A DNA stretch of 64,000 nucleotides, taken from contig JAFEMH010000979.1 in NCBI GenBank assembly GCA_022495995.1, positions 496,001 to 560,000 of the forward strand. The letters are read 5' to 3'. The DNA is from Adenophora triphylla var. japonica. Taxonomy: Eukaryota > Streptophyta > Magnoliopsida > Asterales > Campanulaceae. The position numbers were made by a program, and so were the translations under genes. The notes under the pieces were generated by a model, which had not been told where the DNA came from, searched no databases, and saw only the letters and a program-made list of their open reading frames with translations. This document shows, piece by piece, positions 1-12,299 of the stretch; position 1 is the first letter of the stretch, and each line of letters opens with the position of its first letter.

Positions 1-648
1 AAGCTCTCAATCAACACATTCAAGAGAACAAACACAATAACATTTATTTTCATGATCATTCAAAGAAAGAAAGGTCATAATAACTCACCTTTGGCAAAAC
101 AAGATGAAATGGAGCTTTTCTTGGCTTGATCAACTCCTTGAGGTGTTCTACTCACAAAAGGACACTTAGATTTTCAAATGGACAAGAAATGATCTTGGTA
201 GAAGTGTAGGAGAGGGAGGCTTTCATAAGAACTCTCCCATGGAGAATGTAGAGGAAAGTATGAAGGAATGATGGAGGAGGGAGAAGTGTGTGGGAGGTGT
301 AAGATAGGTATGGGGAGGTAAGGCTTGCTTTGACTTTAGGGCTCTAGGTTGAGGGAGTAAGAGGAAGGGAAAATGGCCCCCCCTTCACCCAAGGCTTTCA
401 CAATTTAACTAACCATCACCCAATTTATTTATTTATTTATCCAATTTATTTATTTACCCAATTTATTTATTTACCCAATTTATTTATTTACTATGTTTAT
501 ACTTTTCTTAGAACACAAAATTATTTTATTATCATTTATCCTATCATGTGAAATCAAATATATAAAAATGGACACATAATATTAACAATAAAAATAAAAG
601 CACACAATTGTGATATTAAAATTAGGGCCTAGGGTTAGGGTCGTTACA
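1..648 (-). mobile_element. Partial LTR of a gypsy-type element, minus strand
   Basis: Read on the minus strand this begins TGTAACGACCC at 648 and runs off the left edge. That start is typical of plant chromovirus (Tekay/Del-type) LTRs. No coding sequence is visible. The rest of the element, or the far end of a solo LTR, lies outside the window. Simple ATTTATTT repeats occur around 420-490. Confidence 0.5.
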
Positions 649-1290
649 GGGTGGGTGGGTGGGTGGTTGGATTGGGGGGTGGAGGGGGAGGGCGGGGTAT
701 GCAAAAAAATATTCGTGGGGGGTGGTGGGTGGGTGGGTGGCCGGATTGGGGAGGAGGGGAGGGCGGGGTATGCAAAAAAATCGTGGGGGTGGGAGGGTGG
801 CTGGATTGAGGGGAGGGGGTAGGGCGGGGTATGCAAAAAAAAAAAATTAAATTCGTGGGGGGTGGGTGGGGGTGGGTGGGTGGCCGGATTGGGGGAGTGG
901 GATAGGGCATATGCAGAAAAAAAAAATCGTGGGGGGTGGGGGTGGCTGGATTGGGGGGAGGGTAGGGCAGGGGTATGCAAAAAAATAAATAAATTAAATT
1001 CGTGGGGGGTAGGTGGGTGAATTGGGGGAGGGGGTAGGGCAGGTATGCAAAAAAAAAAAAATTCGTGGTGGGGGTGGGCCGGATTGGGGGAGGGGGTAGA
1101 GGCGGGGGTATGCAAAAAAAAAAATTAAATTCGTGGGGGTGGGTGGCTGGCTGGCTGGATTGGGGGGAGGGCAGGGGTATGCAAAAAAAAAAATTGTGGG
1201 GGGGTAGGGCAGGGGTATGCAAAAAAAAAAAAAAAAAATCGTGGGAGGGGGGTGGGTGTGTGGGGTGGGGGCTGGGACTGGATTGGTGGG
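649..1290. repeat. G-rich/A-tract minisatellite, about nine units
   Basis: About nine imperfect units of 40-80 bp, each built of a G-rich part (runs of GGGTGGGTGG, GGCTGGATTGGGGGAGG), the near-constant box GGGTATGCAAAAAA, then an A-tract and TCGTGGGG. TATGCA boxes lie near 698, 768, 829, 905, 976, 1044, 1108, 1177 and 1217. The plus strand is almost free of C. It abuts the LTR end at 648. Long reading frames here are artefacts of the base bias. Confidence 0.85.
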
Positions 1291-1530
1291 GGGTAGGTGG
1301 GAATATTTTGGTCAAAAAAAAATTTTTTTTTTCCATTCCCTAAGAAATTGAACATTTCATCAATTTTATGATGGAATGATAAATTCCTTTATTTGAAGGA
1401 ATTAAGCATTCCAATGAAAAGGATATTTTAAAAAGAATGAACCAAACATGAGAATGGAATTGGTCAAAGAGAATTTACCATTCCATTCCCCCACTTTCCT
1501 ATGAACCAAACGCCCCCTTATATTTTTTAG

Positions 1531-1869
1531 GCTCCGTTTGTTTGTTTGTTTGTTCGAGGGAAAAATATTTTTCATAAAATATTTTCTCAATTTTTTAAAA
1601 ATAAAGTCAACGGAAAATATTTTTCGGTTTCAATGGAAATTGAGCTTGATTTCTAAGGAAAATGACGTTCTTACCTCTACCTAAGGAAGTTGTTTTCCGA
1701 AAAACATTTTCCTCATTTTTCTTTGTTTGTATTGATTTTACCTTTATAGAAAGTTACTTTAATGAAACTACCAAACATCGAAAAATGTTTTCTTAAGATT
1801 CACCAAACATCGGAAAATGTTTTCTGAAAAATATTTTCCGAAAATTATTTTTCGTGAAACAAACGGAGC
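1531..1869. mobile_element. MITE with GCTCCGTTTGTTT inverted ends
   Basis: The left end GCTCCGTTTGTTTG and the right end AAACAAACGGAGC are inverted copies. The interior also folds on itself, with repeated GGAAAATATTTT and AAAATATTTTCC blocks. No coding capacity. No clear target duplication was found. Just upstream (1345-1517) is another MITE-like stretch ending in GAACCAAACGCCCCC, an hAT-like terminus, without a convincing left end. Confidence 0.6.
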
Positions 1870-1936
1870 GTAAGTTTAGAATTCTGCACATTTTTTGTTT
1901 GCTCAAAATAATCATTAGAGAATTGTTATTCACATA

Positions 1937-2214
1937 GTCCCTCCGTCCCATTGACAACTTCACCATTTTGAGTTTGGCACACAAATTAAGGAAAAATGAT
2001 AGTGGAGAAAGTGTTATGAGTATAAAAATAAAATAGGAGAGAGAATGAGTGGAGGGAATAATAAATTTGAAAAGTGTTGTGAGTATAAAAGTAAAGTAGG
2101 AGAGAGAATTAGTGGGTGGAATAGTAAAGATTCTTTGCCATTTTAGGAAAAGTGAAGCTTTTAACGGGACACCCGTTTTGACAAAAAGTGAAGATATCAA
2201 TGGGAGAGAGGGAG
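1937..2214. mobile_element. Stowaway-like MITE
   Basis: Left end GTCCCTCCGTCCC and right end GGGAGAGAGGGAG are imperfect inverted copies flanked by TA. The interior carries the GTGTTGTGAGTATAAAA and GGAGAGAGAATGAGTGG blocks shared by other copies in the window. Confidence 0.75.
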
Positions 2215-2237
2215 TATTACTTACTGAATACCACCTA

Positions 2238-2528
2238 CTCCCTCCGTTCCAGCCCAATTGATACTTATTTCCTTTTTGATCCGTCTCAGCCCAATTGATA
2301 CTGTCTAAAATGGAAAAAAATCTTTACTATTTTTCCCACTCATTCTCTCCTATTTCACTTTTACACTCACAACATTCTCTCTCCTAACTATTCCTCCCAC
2401 TCATTCTCTCTCCTATTTAATTTTTCATACTCACAACATTTTCTTTCACTTTTTCTCTCTCTTACTTTTCCTTAATCTGTGTGCCCATTTTATTTTTTTT
2501 GGTATCAGTTTGGCTGTGACGGAGGGAG
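2238..2528. mobile_element. Stowaway-like MITE
   Basis: CTCCCTCCGTTCCAGCCC at the left pairs with TGACGGAGGGAG at the right, flanked by TA. It lies only 22 bp from the preceding MITE, with opposite interior orientation. The interior carries ACTCATTCTCTCTCC blocks. Confidence 0.75.
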
Positions 2529-2979
2529 TATATTTTATCTACTACCGACTATAATTAATTGCAAATACAATTTTATCGGAAGTTATGGAGTGACAACGGA
2601 GGAAATGGATCAAATTAATGTCAACTATTGATTTCATAAAAAAAAAAAAAAAAAAACAATTCTAATGGCTTGTTGGAGTGCAAGTAAGGGATGGGAATTT
2701 CTCGGTCCATACAAAGGTAGTATCTATAATCAATTTTCATATGTTCAAATATCAAACACATTTTTGAGGTCAATAATAATAACCCCGGACAATTATTTGA
2801 TAGGAAAATATTACAGATTCGTCAAGTTTAGAAGGTCCAAAAAATACACTCCGTTTATTTCGTGTGCTCAATAAGGGAACATATAAATCCTTACGAACAC
2901 AAGCTCAAGCTCAGAGTCCTTCAGTCTCGGGGTAGACAGCTTGGACGAATTTCATAAGCACACAACTCCAAACCCCCAT

Positions 2980-5900
2980 TTACGCAGCAATCTGACTGAA
3001 CAACAGCTTGCGGATCTGCGATAAGAAGAAACATGAGATATGTAAAGCAAAATCACACCGCCAGCGGCGAAGCCAGATTTTTTTTTTTGAAGGAGGGACG
3101 AGATTGTTTAGGAAATACAAACTATAATTTTCTTATATACATTTTGTACAAAAAGGGGGTCAAAATGATATCATACTGCAAGTTTTACCACAAGTAAAGG
3201 GGGTCGAAATTGACAAAAATAGTATTTTTAGTTTACTTATTCAAATTTCGTAGGTACTAAAATGACATTTTCGGAAGATTAAGGGGGTCAGTAACCCCCA
3301 TCACGTACATGATGTGGCTTCGCTACTGCACACATCAGGGAGAAAGAGAAAACTTTCCCCCTCCTATCCATCAAAAAAGAGAAGTCTCTCTTCCCTTATT
3401 ACTACTCCCTCTGACCCAAAATGAGTATAAGTGTCCAAAAAAATCAAATTTGTTCTTGATCAATAACAATTTTTTTTTTTAAAATGGATATATGTTTTGG
3501 GATGGAGGTAGTATTATTTTTCCTTTCGTACGGGCATGTGTGTGTGTTGGAAGATAGAGGGCGAGGGAAGAGTGTTGGGGAAGTAGCTATGTGAAACTAG
3601 GAGAGCAAATGATAACTTAATGTTAAGCATACATCATGCTCTTCTGTAAGTGTCTTATTAATTTGGTCCCCTGTAATTAGTTGAACTGACAAATAAACAC
3701 TAATACTCGCTCCATCCTAAAATGATCTTCCCACTTTTTTGGTTGTTCATACGAAGGTAATTTAAGCAATGATTTTAGATTTATTTAATTATCCTAATGA
3801 ATATCTAAAAATTGTTATTGATAGTATTTATAATGGTGTATCAATAACAGGTACTAAATTTTCATTATGACAATTAAATCAGCTTAAATTTACTGCTCAA
3901 ACTACCTTCGTAATAACAACCAAAAAAGTGGGAAGATCATTTCGGGACAGAGGGAGTATGTAGTAAAAAGAAAAAGTGTCAAGGCTCTGTTGGCTAACAG
4001 GAATAAACAAGGGTAAGGAGCTTGCGAAGGTGTAACAAATCCAAGATTAACAAAATCTTGAGAGTTATATTGCTTGCTATGAGATATTTCGAGGAGGAAC
4101 AAGTAGTAACATCGTAGAAGGCGAAATGGTGTGAAGATTAAGAGAAATTAAAAACGAATAAAATGAGAATAAGAAAAACTACCTGTGGAAGTTTCTGGCG
4201 GAATACAACATCCAATCTTGCATTGAGGGAATTTTCAAACACAATTTTACCATCTCTTGAAGCCAAAACAACACCTCCAGAGCTGAAAAAACACAAAAGA
4301 GATCATATACGAAAGAACTTAAAATTTGAAGACCTTCGTATAAGTTATAACAGGTGACTACTGTTTTAATTAATACTCCCTCCGTCCCAGAAAGATGTTT
4401 CCGTTTGCCATTTTTGTTTGTCCCAAAAAGATAATCCCATTTCCAAAATTGTCAAAGTTAAAATCATTGAACTTCCAAAATTGCCAACCAAGGAAGAAGA
4501 GGAAGAGAGGAGGAGATGAGAGCCAACCAAGGAAGAAGAGGGAGTAATGGAGTAATAAGAAACCTCAGTAAGGGTAGTGATTGAGATGAAATAGGTTGTT
4601 AAAATGTTTGAATAGTCAAATAGGACTGCCACGGAGGGGTAGAATTTAAGTATATGCACATATAAAAACAGATACATATATATATATACCATGAGAGAGC
4701 ATGCTCATCGTGATGGGAAGGCGCAGGCGGAAGGTAGATGTCATCAACAATAACCTCAGGTTGATGAACACCTGCTTTCTCTGCATACTGCTCCTTGGCT
4801 GACTCCAGAACAGAATTAACGGCATTCAAATCTTCTTTCCGGCAACGCAATAACAATGCTGGCTCTTTCAGTCTGAGCAAACTCTGAAACAATAATATTT
4901 ACTTGCTGAGAATTCCACCAATTATAGTCACATTTTCCCCACAAAACATGTCAAAGTTGTGTGGATCAAAAACATAGAATGCATGTCAGAAACCATATTA
5001 TGCACTAATCAATCTGTTTGTCCAAGCTCTCAATGAAAAATTCAATCAAGACTAAGCCAGCATGATATTCTTTAACTTCATTACAGATGTACTAATCAAT
5101 TTCTTTTTCCAGAGCTCTCAATGCAAAATTTCCATGAAGTTTGAACCATCACAAAAGCAACGTAGGAGTTAGGATAATAGCCATAAAGAACATTACGAGT
5201 CTGATGTTATGTCACACTTTATACAAAGCGCTTCCTATGCAGGAGTTTATTAAGTCAGTAAAGTACATGAAGTTTTTGATAGGTATAGGATCCGTTTCTT
5301 TCTTCCATTAATATTAATGTATCTAAAAGAACCATGGAGTACAAAATTTTAACGCAATACTTTCCTGAATGAGATCTCTATTCTGGGAGGAGAAACTACA
5401 ACCTACACGTGAACCAAAAAACAGTTCCAAAAGAGTAACGGGGACATTCATTTTGGAACATCCCAAAGTGGAACGAGGAACACTTACTCTTGGTCGGAGT
5501 CGGTATCACTGTCTGAGTTTATTAGCTTAAAGGGAGGAAGAAGCAGAAACTAGTCAGTCATTATTACCTGCACAATGAGAGCTTTCAGAAGTCCTTCATA
5601 GTCCTGATGGTGATGATGAAATGTGACTGGGTGGTGGTGGTGTTGACTCACGCTCAAAAGCTGATTTGACGCTGCATCTTTCATAGAGTTAACCAGGTCA
5701 TCCTGTGCTTGAAGAACCTTGATCCGAGAAGCATTAAGTTGCATAGAGTACTCTCTGAGACAACACAATAGTAAGAAAGAAGCTATCATAATTCAACTCC
5801 CAAATTTCAGTAACACTTCATGGAATTTTGCCACTCTAGCTGGCATCAATTAAATAGTTTACAGCTTGAGCAAGAACATAAGAATTCAATCTACTTAATT

Positions 5901-8573
5901 TGACACATCATTTCTACAAAATGCATAAGAGCCAATTTCAGCAACAATAGGAGGTCCAACAACTTGTCCACGTAGCATCATTAACACACACCTCAACTCT
6001 CTTTCCAGTCATTCGCTTTGAGGATTTTTTTTTTTTATTTTACTTATTTTTTTCTCTAATGCACAAACAAACATTAAGGTAATGTATTAAATAAATGTAG
6101 GATGTAGCCAACAACTCTACCGTACGGTCAGTACCAGACTTTCCTCTTCTAAAAGCCTACCTTCTACCTTCACTTTTACCATCTGTCTTAATATCTTTCT
6201 CAACCCATTTCAATCTTTACTACTCCCTCTGTCCCTAATTAAATATCCATTTTTCAAGAGATTTTTGTCCCAAATGGAATGTCCTTTTTGTCAAAAACTT
6301 TGTCCCTAAATGTTTTTTTAACCAATTTTTTTCACTGGTCATTTTATACTTGCAAAACTAAATGTTTAGAAAGTGGATAAAAATAATATTTATGCATCTT
6401 CGCCACTTAATTGTATGAAATGTAAACATTTTCACAATGTCCCTATATAAAAGTTGGACATTCATTCAGGGACAGAGGGAGACGGGAGTATTAGCTATTG
6501 TCATAGTGTAGAAGCTTCTTGGTTTTAGATCCAACATGATTACTTAGCTACAGATTTACAAACAGGCATTGGTTTGTTTATAGAGTTCTATTCCAAGCCC
6601 AAGTAAGTCGACATGATACCGAGTAAATAAAGCTCATAAACTACAGTAGCAAACATGAGAGAAAGGTATAATCGATTGAGGCTTTATTTTGGTATGTAAT
6701 GATTTTCGGGCAGTGGTGTAGCTACTTAACTGCCCGTACAAGTGTGTTCCTGCCCTTCCAGGTCATTCGGTAATTTATTTTTATCACCCAACTGTGAGTA
6801 AGGCCCAACAATAGTAAAATACAAAAACTCAACAATCCACACTCCCCGACTATGGAGAGTTCATCTTATCAGACAAGTTATTAATTCTTAAAATGCTTGT
6901 TAGAAGAGTAACAGAAGTAAGTTTAGAATGCTAAAATACTTATAATGTCAACCTAGGCCATTTTAAACATTATACCCCAGAGACATGCTGAACTCTGAAG
7001 ATATCTAAGTGCTGCATAATAATAAACAAAGTGACCAGAAAGTAATCCGGATCTAGTGGTCATTCTAATTATCTTGTGATAGATGACACTATTTACAAAC
7101 ACATTAGTTTCCTGGGAAGCAGAAGGCTTATCGACATTTTGAACCCTTGTACTTTCATTAAACTTCGATTTTAACCATCCTTGTTATTTTTCAGCAGTTT
7201 TATCTCTTGCACTTTAGAAACCCACTCATTTCTCCAAAATTAGTGAAAATTAAGACATTCTTTTAGCAATTTTAATCATCGTATTTTAGGGTTTTTGGGG
7301 AAAATGAGTGTATATCTAAAGTACAATGGTTAAAACTGCTAAAAATAAATGGTTAAAACCGAAGCTTAAGCAAAGTACGAGGGTTCAAAATGTCGATTGG
7401 ACGTAGCAGAGTAAGATGATAATTTGAACCTTAACTCTAACTGATCCAGCTGTACCAATACTTATGTGACTGCCAAATTAGAATGATTTTCCTATATCAC
7501 AACTCAACTGGAAGCCGGCAATTGTATATATAACTACACAGAAATTCAAACTATATTAGGCTCAAATAAACTACTCTAAACTTGTCCTTATGCAATTCAA
7601 ACAACAACAACGCATACATATATACAGAAGAAAACGTGAAGCTAGGTCAGTGTTTGGGATAGAAAACTCAGCATCCTGGCTTTATATCTTGAAATTACGC
7701 CTTGCGTCTTACATCTTGAAATTACGCCATGAACTAACGTCTTGCGGCAGTTTGTTATTTTCTTCCTACTTTTCAGGGATGAGATTAAGCATTAAAGACT
7801 TTGTCAGATAGTGACTTTACTCAAATTATGACCGCATAATGGCTCCTTCAAAACATGGGCTCTGTAACTGTAACGGCCATGATCTTCAAACAAATGAAGT
7901 GATTCAAGGCGAAATATTAGGGACGGTTTTGATTTTGTTATTTCCGTTATCTTTTCTTAGTATTTAAAGGAAGAGGCAACACATGTATACACATGCACTC
8001 TTAGCTACCATTTTCATACTTCGTTATTCTGCACTTGTATTCCAAAAAGATCTAATAAACAAATTTGGTTGAGGTAGGTTTTTCCTAAAACCTCCAGAGG
8101 TTTTGTACCGGAGAACATTTGTTCAAGGGCTTTGCTCGTTACATAACAGCGTTCATCTTGATTGTGGGATCATATTCCATTTGTACCCAAACTTCATTAA
8201 AGACAAATTTATATCGTTCAAATTTGTCCAAAACAGTCAGAAAATTGAACATACATCTTTTTACGAACTTCAACTTGCTTCTCCTTGCGCTCATACTCTT
8301 GCCTGATCTTCTTCTTCTCTGCTTCGACTAATTGCAACTTCTCAATGTTAAATTCCTATAAACAAATCAAAATTCAGCACAAATTCATAGCAGCGTCAAC
8401 GAATTAAAACCTACCACTAGATTTAGAATGAAGTGTCGGCAATTAAAAAAAAAAAGTGAGATTTGGATTACTTCTTCGGCGGAAACGGAGATCTCGTTGG
8501 CTTTCTCCTCAGCTTCCTGACGAATGAATCGGACCATCTGCTGGATCTGCTTCGAGACATCATTATCGTTCAT
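2980..8573 (-). CDS. VHA-E: V-type proton ATPase subunit E (six exons)
   Basis: Encodes the peripheral-stalk subunit E of the vacuolar H+-ATPase, which pairs with subunit G and ties the catalytic V1 head to the membrane sector. Minus-strand exons: 8573-8472, 8355-8255, 5754-5568, 4883-4690, 4282-4183, 3015-2980, all with GT-AG borders. They sum to 720 nt, or 239 residues, the family's usual length (about 230-240). The start MNDNDVSKQIQQMVRFIRQE is the canonical N-terminus. Other family landmarks are EFNIEKLQLVEAEKKKIRQ (coiled coil, exon 2), SMQLNASRIKVLQAQDD, LLRLKEPALLLRCR and SGGVVLASRDGKIVFENS, ending FSQIAA. No frameshift or stop was found. A His-rich segment lies at residues 106-117. 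Introns 2, 4 and 5 hold MITEs. The first ATG in exon 1 matches the family start, so the choice is firm. Confidence 0.93.
3062..3328. mobile_element. hAT-type MITE in VHA-E intron 5
   Basis: Ends CAGCGGCGAAGCCA and GTGGCTTCGCTACTG are inverted copies of the common plant hAT terminus. Imperfect 8-bp target duplications flank it (CACACCGC at 3054-3061, CACACATC at 3329-3336). No coding sequence. Confidence 0.75.
3415..3511. mobile_element. Short Stowaway-like MITE
   Basis: CTCCCTCTGACCC at the left and GGGATGGAGGTAG at the right, flanked by TA. It is only about 97 bp, a deletion derivative, in intron 5 of the subunit E gene. Confidence 0.6.
3706..3956. mobile_element. Stowaway-like MITE
   Basis: CTCGCTCCATCCTAAAATGATCTTCCC pairs with a right end that includes GATCATTTCGGGACAGAGGGAG. 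TA flanks both sides. Lies in intron 5 of the subunit E gene. Confidence 0.7.
4376..4639. mobile_element. Stowaway-like MITE
   Basis: CTCCCTCCGTCCCAGAAAGATG at the left, GACTGCCACGGAGGGG at the right, TA-flanked. Same subfamily as the copies at 35618 and 36963 (shared AAGATGTTTCC and CCAACCAAGGAAGAAGAGGG blocks). Inside intron 4 of the subunit E gene. Confidence 0.75.
6233..6488. mobile_element. Stowaway-like MITE
   Basis: CTCCCTCTGTCCCTAATTAAAT at the left. At the right CATTCAGGGACAGAGGGAG is followed by a short duplicated ACGGGAG end and TA. Same subfamily as 20573 and 44950 (TTTGTCCCTAAATGTTTTTTTACC). Lies in the large intron 2 of the subunit E gene. Confidence 0.75.
7132..7395. mobile_element. 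Long-TIR MITE in VHA-E intron 2
   Basis: CGACATTTTGAACCCTTGTA at the left is the inverted copy of TACGAGGGTTCAAAATGTCG at the right. Arms extend for about 85 bp with mismatches (GTTTTAACCAT/ATGGTTAAAAC). Non-coding. Confidence 0.7.
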
Positions 8574-10840
8574 TTTCAGATCTGAAGTTCGTGATCGATA
8601 GGAGAGATGGAGAGAAAACTAGATACTTCTTCGATCGTCACTGATTGCAGAGATATTTGGGAATTGGGAGAGAGGGCAGATATGGAAGAAAAACCGTTAA
8701 TACTTTATATACGGATCCGTATACTCGGTCGACATGCGATTTATTTAGTTCACTCCCCCATTTTCCACAATTACCCTTTCAATGCACCCAACTTCCCTCT
8801 CTTCTCGACCCATTTATTCTGCTCATAACAATCCACCTAATTTTACGAACGAACAAACATTAGGTATTACGTCTTCTAAAAATCGTTCATTTCTGAATCT
8901 AAATGTGATCAATAAGGGAGATGAAAAGAAAATCGGATACTTCTTTATTTGTCATTGATTGCAAATGTTTGAAAAAAAGGCATATAAAAAAGAATATTTT
9001 TTTATAGGTCGATGAGTGTGGTGTGGGTTGGTGAGGATGGCTGCAGTGGTGCTTGAAATTTGAACAATTAGAAGAGGCCTTTTCGAAGAGGCCTGGGGTT
9101 TATGTGAGTGCATAGACAACCCGCATAAGAGGTATCATGCAGGCTAATAAGTTACCTCAATCCAAAAACATGTCATCCCAACATAATCACTAAGCCTAAC
9201 TATCCAAGTTCGAATCTCAACCACTTTATTAATAAAATGTCAAAACCTCTTTGTTGATCCACGATTCAACTTAGGGTTTCACCATTGAAAACTGCTAAAA
9301 CATAAGAAAGACGAAAAGTGAAAACCTCGGGTAGAAAATGGAAAGCGAGACCTCATATAAAAAGACGAAAAATGAGACCTTGAACCTAAAAATTGAATCA
9401 CAAAAACCTAAAAAAAAAAAAAAAAGAAAGAAAGAGTGACCTCAAAGAGAAAAATGAAGAGTGACTAAAATAGTGGGAAAAAAATAGAGATTTGAGAAAC
9501 CATCTGATTGTTGGGGGGAGAAAAAAAATTTGAAAAATTTCGCCAAATACTTAGCCATGAACATTGGGACGGACCTAGGCTATAGCATGAGGGTGCAAGC
9601 GCAACCATTCACTATCCTCACCTATTAGAAAAAAATAATTATAATTATACACATTTTAAAAATATGTTTATACAAAACGTAATAAAATAAAAAAAGTAGC
9701 TTGATAGCTTAGTGGTTTTGATACCATTGTGGTCTTATTTTCGAGTTCCACAATTAACATTAATTTTCTTTTGTGTAGTTATTAGTACTTAAATGCTCGT
9801 GCCAATGGCACGGGTCAATACAAAAAGGTAAGCAGTGGGAAAGTTCGAAAAAAACTGCTTTTATATCTATAAGCCGCCCCGTGCCACTCCAATGTACATC
9901 AGTTATGTCGTACCTCTGTCCCATGATGAACGACCAAAAAACATTCATATTTAATCTTGAGAGCAAATAGTTTAATTTCTTTCCCTCTAGGACACCCTAG
10001 CTCCCCCCTACCCAACATTCCTCCTTATTCCCCTGCCTCTTTTTATTTTTAACATGTCTTACTAACTTCAATTCTCATCCCCAGTTTATCACTCTCCGCA
10101 TTCTCTCACCTCCCTTCTTAGTCTTTGATTTCATAAACACTAACACACCTACAAAAACATATCAATGTCACGAACAATCAAGTATACAATCATAACCCTT
10201 CTTCTTGTAAGCCCCAACCAAATGCGCTTTTATTCATATTTAATTTCCAATAGAATATTCTGATGCACCAAAAAATGTGTATTTCGAGTTCTCAGCTACT
10301 GTTGAATTACACATTGAAATTAGAGAGGAAAGCTACTACATATACCTCAATTGATAGTTTGATACCACCTAAATCTCTCTTCAATATGTTCATCTATACC
10401 AGCACTTGTATTAAATCCTGCTCTTACGCGCTAAATATCACCTAGTATATTCGAGCGAAAGAGAAAAAGAATTTAGATTGGAAAAGCATACAAAAGCAAA
10501 AGCCACCAAGATGCCATTGCATGAAGGTAAGATAAGTAACTATAAACATCAAAACATTCTACAACATAGACAAAAAAAAAATTTAAAAATAATTAATAAT
10601 CTAAAAAATGACCATTGCATGGACAAAAAAATTAGGGAGACACTACGTCATTGTAGCCCAAGATAACGGATGTGCCTGAATTCATAGGAAAAAAAGAAAC
10701 AGAAGTTAGATCAAATTGCGAAATTAAGAACAAATCGAAAGAGCAAGTTGATTATTTCCAGAAATCCTATATTAATTAGGTTGGTGAATCGGTTCTCATC
10801 TCTAAATCCATGATAAATCCCTGAAACTGTGAGTGAAAAA
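8574..10840. other. Intergenic; probable VHA-E promoter side, no gene seen
   Basis: The first few hundred bases upstream of the subunit E start (8574-8900) should hold its 5' leader and promoter on the minus strand. No decisive TATA box was recognised. The rest is AT-rich with no open frame resembling a known protein and no clear MITE pair. A TAGCTTAGTGGTTTTGATACC stretch near 9697 resembles a degenerate repeat. Confidence 0.4.
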
Positions 10841-10895
10841 AGAGAGAATGAGAGAAGAGAGAGAGAGAGATAGAGAGGTAGTAGTAGTAGTAGTA
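10841..10895. repeat. Microsatellite (GA)n followed by (GTA)n
   Basis: An AGAGAGAATGAGAGAAGAGA purine tract runs into GAGAGAGAGA and then GTAGTAGTAGTAGTA. A simple repeat next to a Stowaway terminus. Confidence 0.8.
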
Positions 10896-11018
10896 CTTTG
10901 TCCGTTCCTAAACCAATACTTTCTTTCCGAAATGAATGATCAAAAAAATTCTAATTTACTCTTAATTGATTGATGAAGAATAAATTCGATTTTTTTTTTC
11001 TTTTCGGGACAGAGGTAG
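10896..11018. mobile_element. Short Stowaway-like MITE
   Basis: CTTTGTCCGTTCCTAAACC and CGGGACAGAGGTAG are degenerate inverted ends. A second left end (CTTTCTCCGTTCCTAAAC, near 11023) follows at once, suggesting two tandem remnants. Confidence 0.5.
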
Positions 11019-11269
11019 TAATACTTTCTCCGTTCCTAAACAAATGTTTTTTCATATTTTTTTTTTTCTAAATAGAAATTGTCGCTAAAGGAATGTCATT
11101 TTCGAAAAGATACTAAATTCATGTTCATCATATTCTATGATGAACATGAACAACAGCTGAAGGAGAAGGAACATGGAACGCAACATGTTATTGATACTTT
11201 TCAACTTTGTCATGCTAGAATTAGCACATGTGATCATCAGAAAGATGCTTTCAAATGATTTACATACTA

Positions 11270-12120
11270 CCGAGTAAAGTCGTTAATTTGGATTGGGTTC
11301 GTCGGGTTAACTCTCGCCCCGTCATTCAATAATGGTGGGTTGAGTTTTAAAACTACTAACCCAAATAAAAGTAGGTCAATTTGGGCTGGCCCAAATGGGT
11401 GTGAGCAAAAAACGGGTTTGAGGCGGACCGGAGTGGGTCAGCCCAATATATTTTTTTGCCACAAAATAACGTCATTTTTAAGTGAAAATTATGGAGCTAC
11501 ATCGAATTTGTGTACTCAATCCGTGAATCGTTAAGTGAGAGAGACTCGAAAGAAGTAGAGAACGAAAACGAAAAAAACCCTAAGTAGACGCCGCCCACCT
11601 CATTGCCGTTTCCATCGCCGTCGGTGCACTCCATCACGATCACTAATTCGTTGTCGTTACTGTATCCGATCCAAACACATGTATCTCTGTCTCTATCTTC
11701 ATTCTTATTGATATAAATCTTTATTTCTGAGATCACGATTTACATGTTCTTGTTCGAACCAAGAGAATTAGTTTATATTGATATTGATTTTTGTTTGTGT
11801 TTGTTTGACTGTTATGATTTTTGTTATATTTTGAGATTTTATTATGTTTGACAGTTTGTATTTGTTTGACTATTATGATATTTTATTTTATGGTATCAGC
11901 TATACACAATTTCAAGCTCAAACTTTATTTATTTGATTAGCTCGCATGACCTGCCTAACCCACCAACCCAAGGTGAGTTGAATTGAGATGACATATTTCA
12001 AGCCTGCCAAAAATTTGGGCCAGTTCGCCTCGCCCCGTTTAATGGCGGGCTTTGACAGGTTGAATCCGCCACGCCAGTCCGTATTGACAAGTCTACCACT
12101 ACTGACCCCGGGCATATGGC
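11270..12120. repeat. Degenerate repeat pair around a purine-rich non-coding core
   Basis: 11280-11450 (GGGTTCGTCGGGTTAAC, GGGCTGGCCCAAATGGG, GAGGCGGACCGGAGTGGG) and 11930-12110 (CCTGCCTAACCCACC, GGGCCAGTTCGCCTCGCCCC, GAATCCGCCACGCCAGTCC) look like diverged inverted copies of one GC-richer repeat. A few hundred bases with no supported gene lie between them. Probably an old DNA transposon; class not determined. Confidence 0.35.
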
Positions 12121-12299
12121 TAAAAAAGAAGGGATAAAGATGTCATTTACATTAATGGCATTTTTATTACAACATGGCCCAATCCATGCCCACTACATTA
12201 CTAGACACATGGCCCAATCCATACCCCCACTTCATTCACTGGGCCTACATAACTAGTCACGCGTGTCAGATGACGTGGATCTCCCTTTCGCGCCTCTTT

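Noticed and set aside
622..648. Telomere-like CCTAGGGTTAGGG
   Set aside because: A single short match forming the terminal part of an LTR (TGTAACGACCC on the minus strand); no telomere repeat array.
582..1355. Overlapping Pro/His-rich and Gly/Trp-rich reading frames up to 230 residues
   Set aside because: They arise from the C-free G-rich minisatellite; both strands stay open because of base bias and no domain is present.
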